From the NCBI GenBank assembly GCA_963931925.1, contig OZ007570.1, forward strand, positions 35,466,084-35,530,083: DNA of 64,000 nucleotides. Reading direction: 5' to 3'. Under the pieces are notes generated by a model. That model had not been told where the DNA came from. It saw nothing but the letters and a program-made list of their open reading frames with translations, and ran no database searches. The stretch comes from Onchidella celtica (lineage: Eukaryota > Mollusca > Gastropoda > Systellommatophora > Onchidiidae). Below are positions 62,757-64,000 of this stretch, one piece after another. The first letter of the stretch is position 1. Each line of letters starts with the position of its first letter. A program made the position numbers and the translations under genes.

Positions 62757-63110
62757 ATGCCACCCATTTCGTTTTGATCGGAATCATTCTGACTTTTCTT
62801 GAAAAATGGGCATGATTCCGATTTTCCGATTAGCAAGGCCAGTATTCCGATTTTTTTTTGTTACTTCCAGCAATCGGCTTTTTTTTTCCGTTTTTGTTCT
62901 TCCGGATTCTAGTTTTTGATTATAACTTTTACAAAATGCGCCGAATCGGAATATTGTGATCATTTTATGAATAAACCGGAAGTTACTTGTACTTTCTTAT
63001 CGCTTGGTTTGGCATCATTCGGGAATTTGATCACTTGCAACGCGTTGTTTACATTCTTTTTACCGTTCCGCATGGCGGTGATTCCGAAACTAACTGCATA
63101 GATCTGTCAG
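62757..63110. repeat. Word-repeat region (TTCCGATT / CGGAAT)
   Basis: Variants of ATTCCGATTTT and AATCGGAAT occur at least eight times between long T runs. No coding frame is convincing. Confidence 0.5.
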
Positions 63111-63345
63111 TTCGCCCTCACTTAAGTCTAAGTGTTATATTTGGTTGCGACTGTAATGGAAGGAGGAATCAGTTCTAAACCTAGCTAGATTTATATCTCT
63201 TCCTTCAAATTTAAGCTTTAGCTAGACATCGCCTAAGTCTAGATCTAAGTGATTTACTTGGCAGCGACAATGACGGATGCAGGAATAAGACCTGGCAAGA
63301 TCTATGGATAGACATATTAAGACCAAAGTAATTTATGCAGCAGTG

Positions 63346-63811
63346 GGACAAGGTGGTCTAGAGGCAAGGTGCTCGCCTCTCATGCCAAGGGTCCCGGGTT
63401 CTAAACCCGGGCAGTGCAGGCATGTTGGAAAGTGGATTTTTCTCATATTTTCAGGTCCCTGGTCCTATTGGGGGGTAGGATCGAGTAGTTCTTGGAAATT
63501 GGATTTTTCTCATATTTTCAAGTCCCTGGTCCTATTGGGGGGTAGGATCGAGTACCTAGTCTTCTCGGATAAGGACGAAAAAATTCGGAGGGCCCGTGTG
63601 CATGTTGCGCACGTTAAAGATACCTTGGCAGTTGGAAATCGTAAAGAGCAGGCCGAAAGGCCGCTGCCCGGGCAAAATTGAAATTAATAGATTAAAATTT
63701 ATCCATATCATCTCCCCCCCCCCCCCTGCCAGAACAAGAAATAATAAAACAAGTAAAGTGAGGTGTAAATGCCAAGGGCAGCGAACCTCCTAAAATAAAG
63801 ACCTCAAACCA
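63346..63811 (+). mobile_element. tRNA-derived SINE, plus orientation, 11-base target duplication
   Basis: The tRNA-like head (B box GGTTCTAAACC) and body match the copy at 4320-4642. ATGCAGCAGTG occurs at 63335-63345 and 63812-63822, flanking the insertion. The body has a duplicated segment of about 65 bases around TATTGGGGGGTAGGATCGAG, and a run of 13 C at 63714-63726 where the other copy has 22. Confidence 0.85.
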
Positions 63812-63889
63812 ATGCAGCAGTGATTGTGACGGAAAGAAAGAGTAATCAATTTTAAACTTGTCTTGACCTAGATTTCTTAAATCCAAGCC

Positions 63890-64000
63890 ATGAACATGGA
63901 GGAGGTTGAAGTTGCATGGGCACAAATTGGCAAATTAAAACATGAGATTGGGATTGTGAAAAAACTCCTCAGCGCAGAATGGGCAAAAATTATGCAGGGT
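63890..64000 (+). CDS. Open reading frame running off the window end, unknown product
   Basis: ATG at 63890 opens 37 codons without a stop to the window edge: MNMEEVEVAWAQIGKLKHEI, then a KKLLSAEWAKI stretch. The heptad-like pattern is compatible with a coiled coil, for example a retrotransposon ORF1 or a gene start. The leader upstream contains repeated segments (see 63118-63860). No family is recognised. Confidence 0.3.
   Translation, partial: MNMEEVEVAWAQIGKLKHEIGIVKKLLSAEWAKIMQG

Noticed and set aside
63350-63420. Possible functional tRNA gene (B box GGTTCTAAACC)
   Set aside because: It is followed by a SINE body and repeated at 4590-4640 with the same body, so it is a SINE head.

Overview
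The window is AT-rich, intron-rich animal DNA. It has canonical GT-AG introns from about 140 bases to 4 kb, many cut-and-paste transposons, and tRNA-derived SINEs. A fused GltB-GltD type glutamate synthase with animal-style gene structure, plus SINEs and DDE transposons of this kind, suggests a marine invertebrate. A lophotrochozoan such as a mollusc is my best guess, but the sequence alone does not settle the phylum. No prokaryotic, viral or CRISPR features were seen.

Region 1 (1-37975, + strand) holds the 3' two thirds of a glutamate synthase (GOGAT) gene: 32 coding exons, 4482 nt, 1493 residues plus a stop, with every exon junction in frame. The amidotransferase exons lie upstream of the window. 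The exons cover the central domain, the FMN/3Fe-4S synthase domain, the GXGXG helix domain, a charged linker, and the complete GltD-like FAD/NAD(P)H subunit. The introns are packed with transposons while the reading frame stays intact. Two exon edges (exon 6 acceptor, exon 21 donor) have been tandemly duplicated into their introns.

Region 2 (37976-57278) is the probable long 3' UTR of GOGAT followed by about 16 kb of repeat-rich DNA. It holds a second, inverted copy of a 2.26-kb transposon that also sits in a GOGAT intron. It also holds a 0.55-kb direct duplication, Harbinger-like and hAT-like elements, two diverging MADF-domain fragments (one with an in-frame stop), and a fold-back insertion flanked by 13-base direct repeats.

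Region 3 (57279-62527, + strand) is a complete six-exon class I SAM-dependent methyltransferase gene of 292 residues. The last 1.5 kb holds low-complexity DNA, a SINE with an 11-base target duplication, and the start of an open reading frame that runs off the window.

The most notable pattern is mobile-element architecture. Six TTAA-flanked, piggyBac-like miniature elements have different termini, but at least three share a GATATATC palindrome at a similar distance inside one end. The two transposon copies in opposite orientation are nearly identical and encode a decayed DDE-type protein with a GDGCxGQN motif. GOGAT and the methyltransferase have no evident functional link beyond being neighbours on the same strand.
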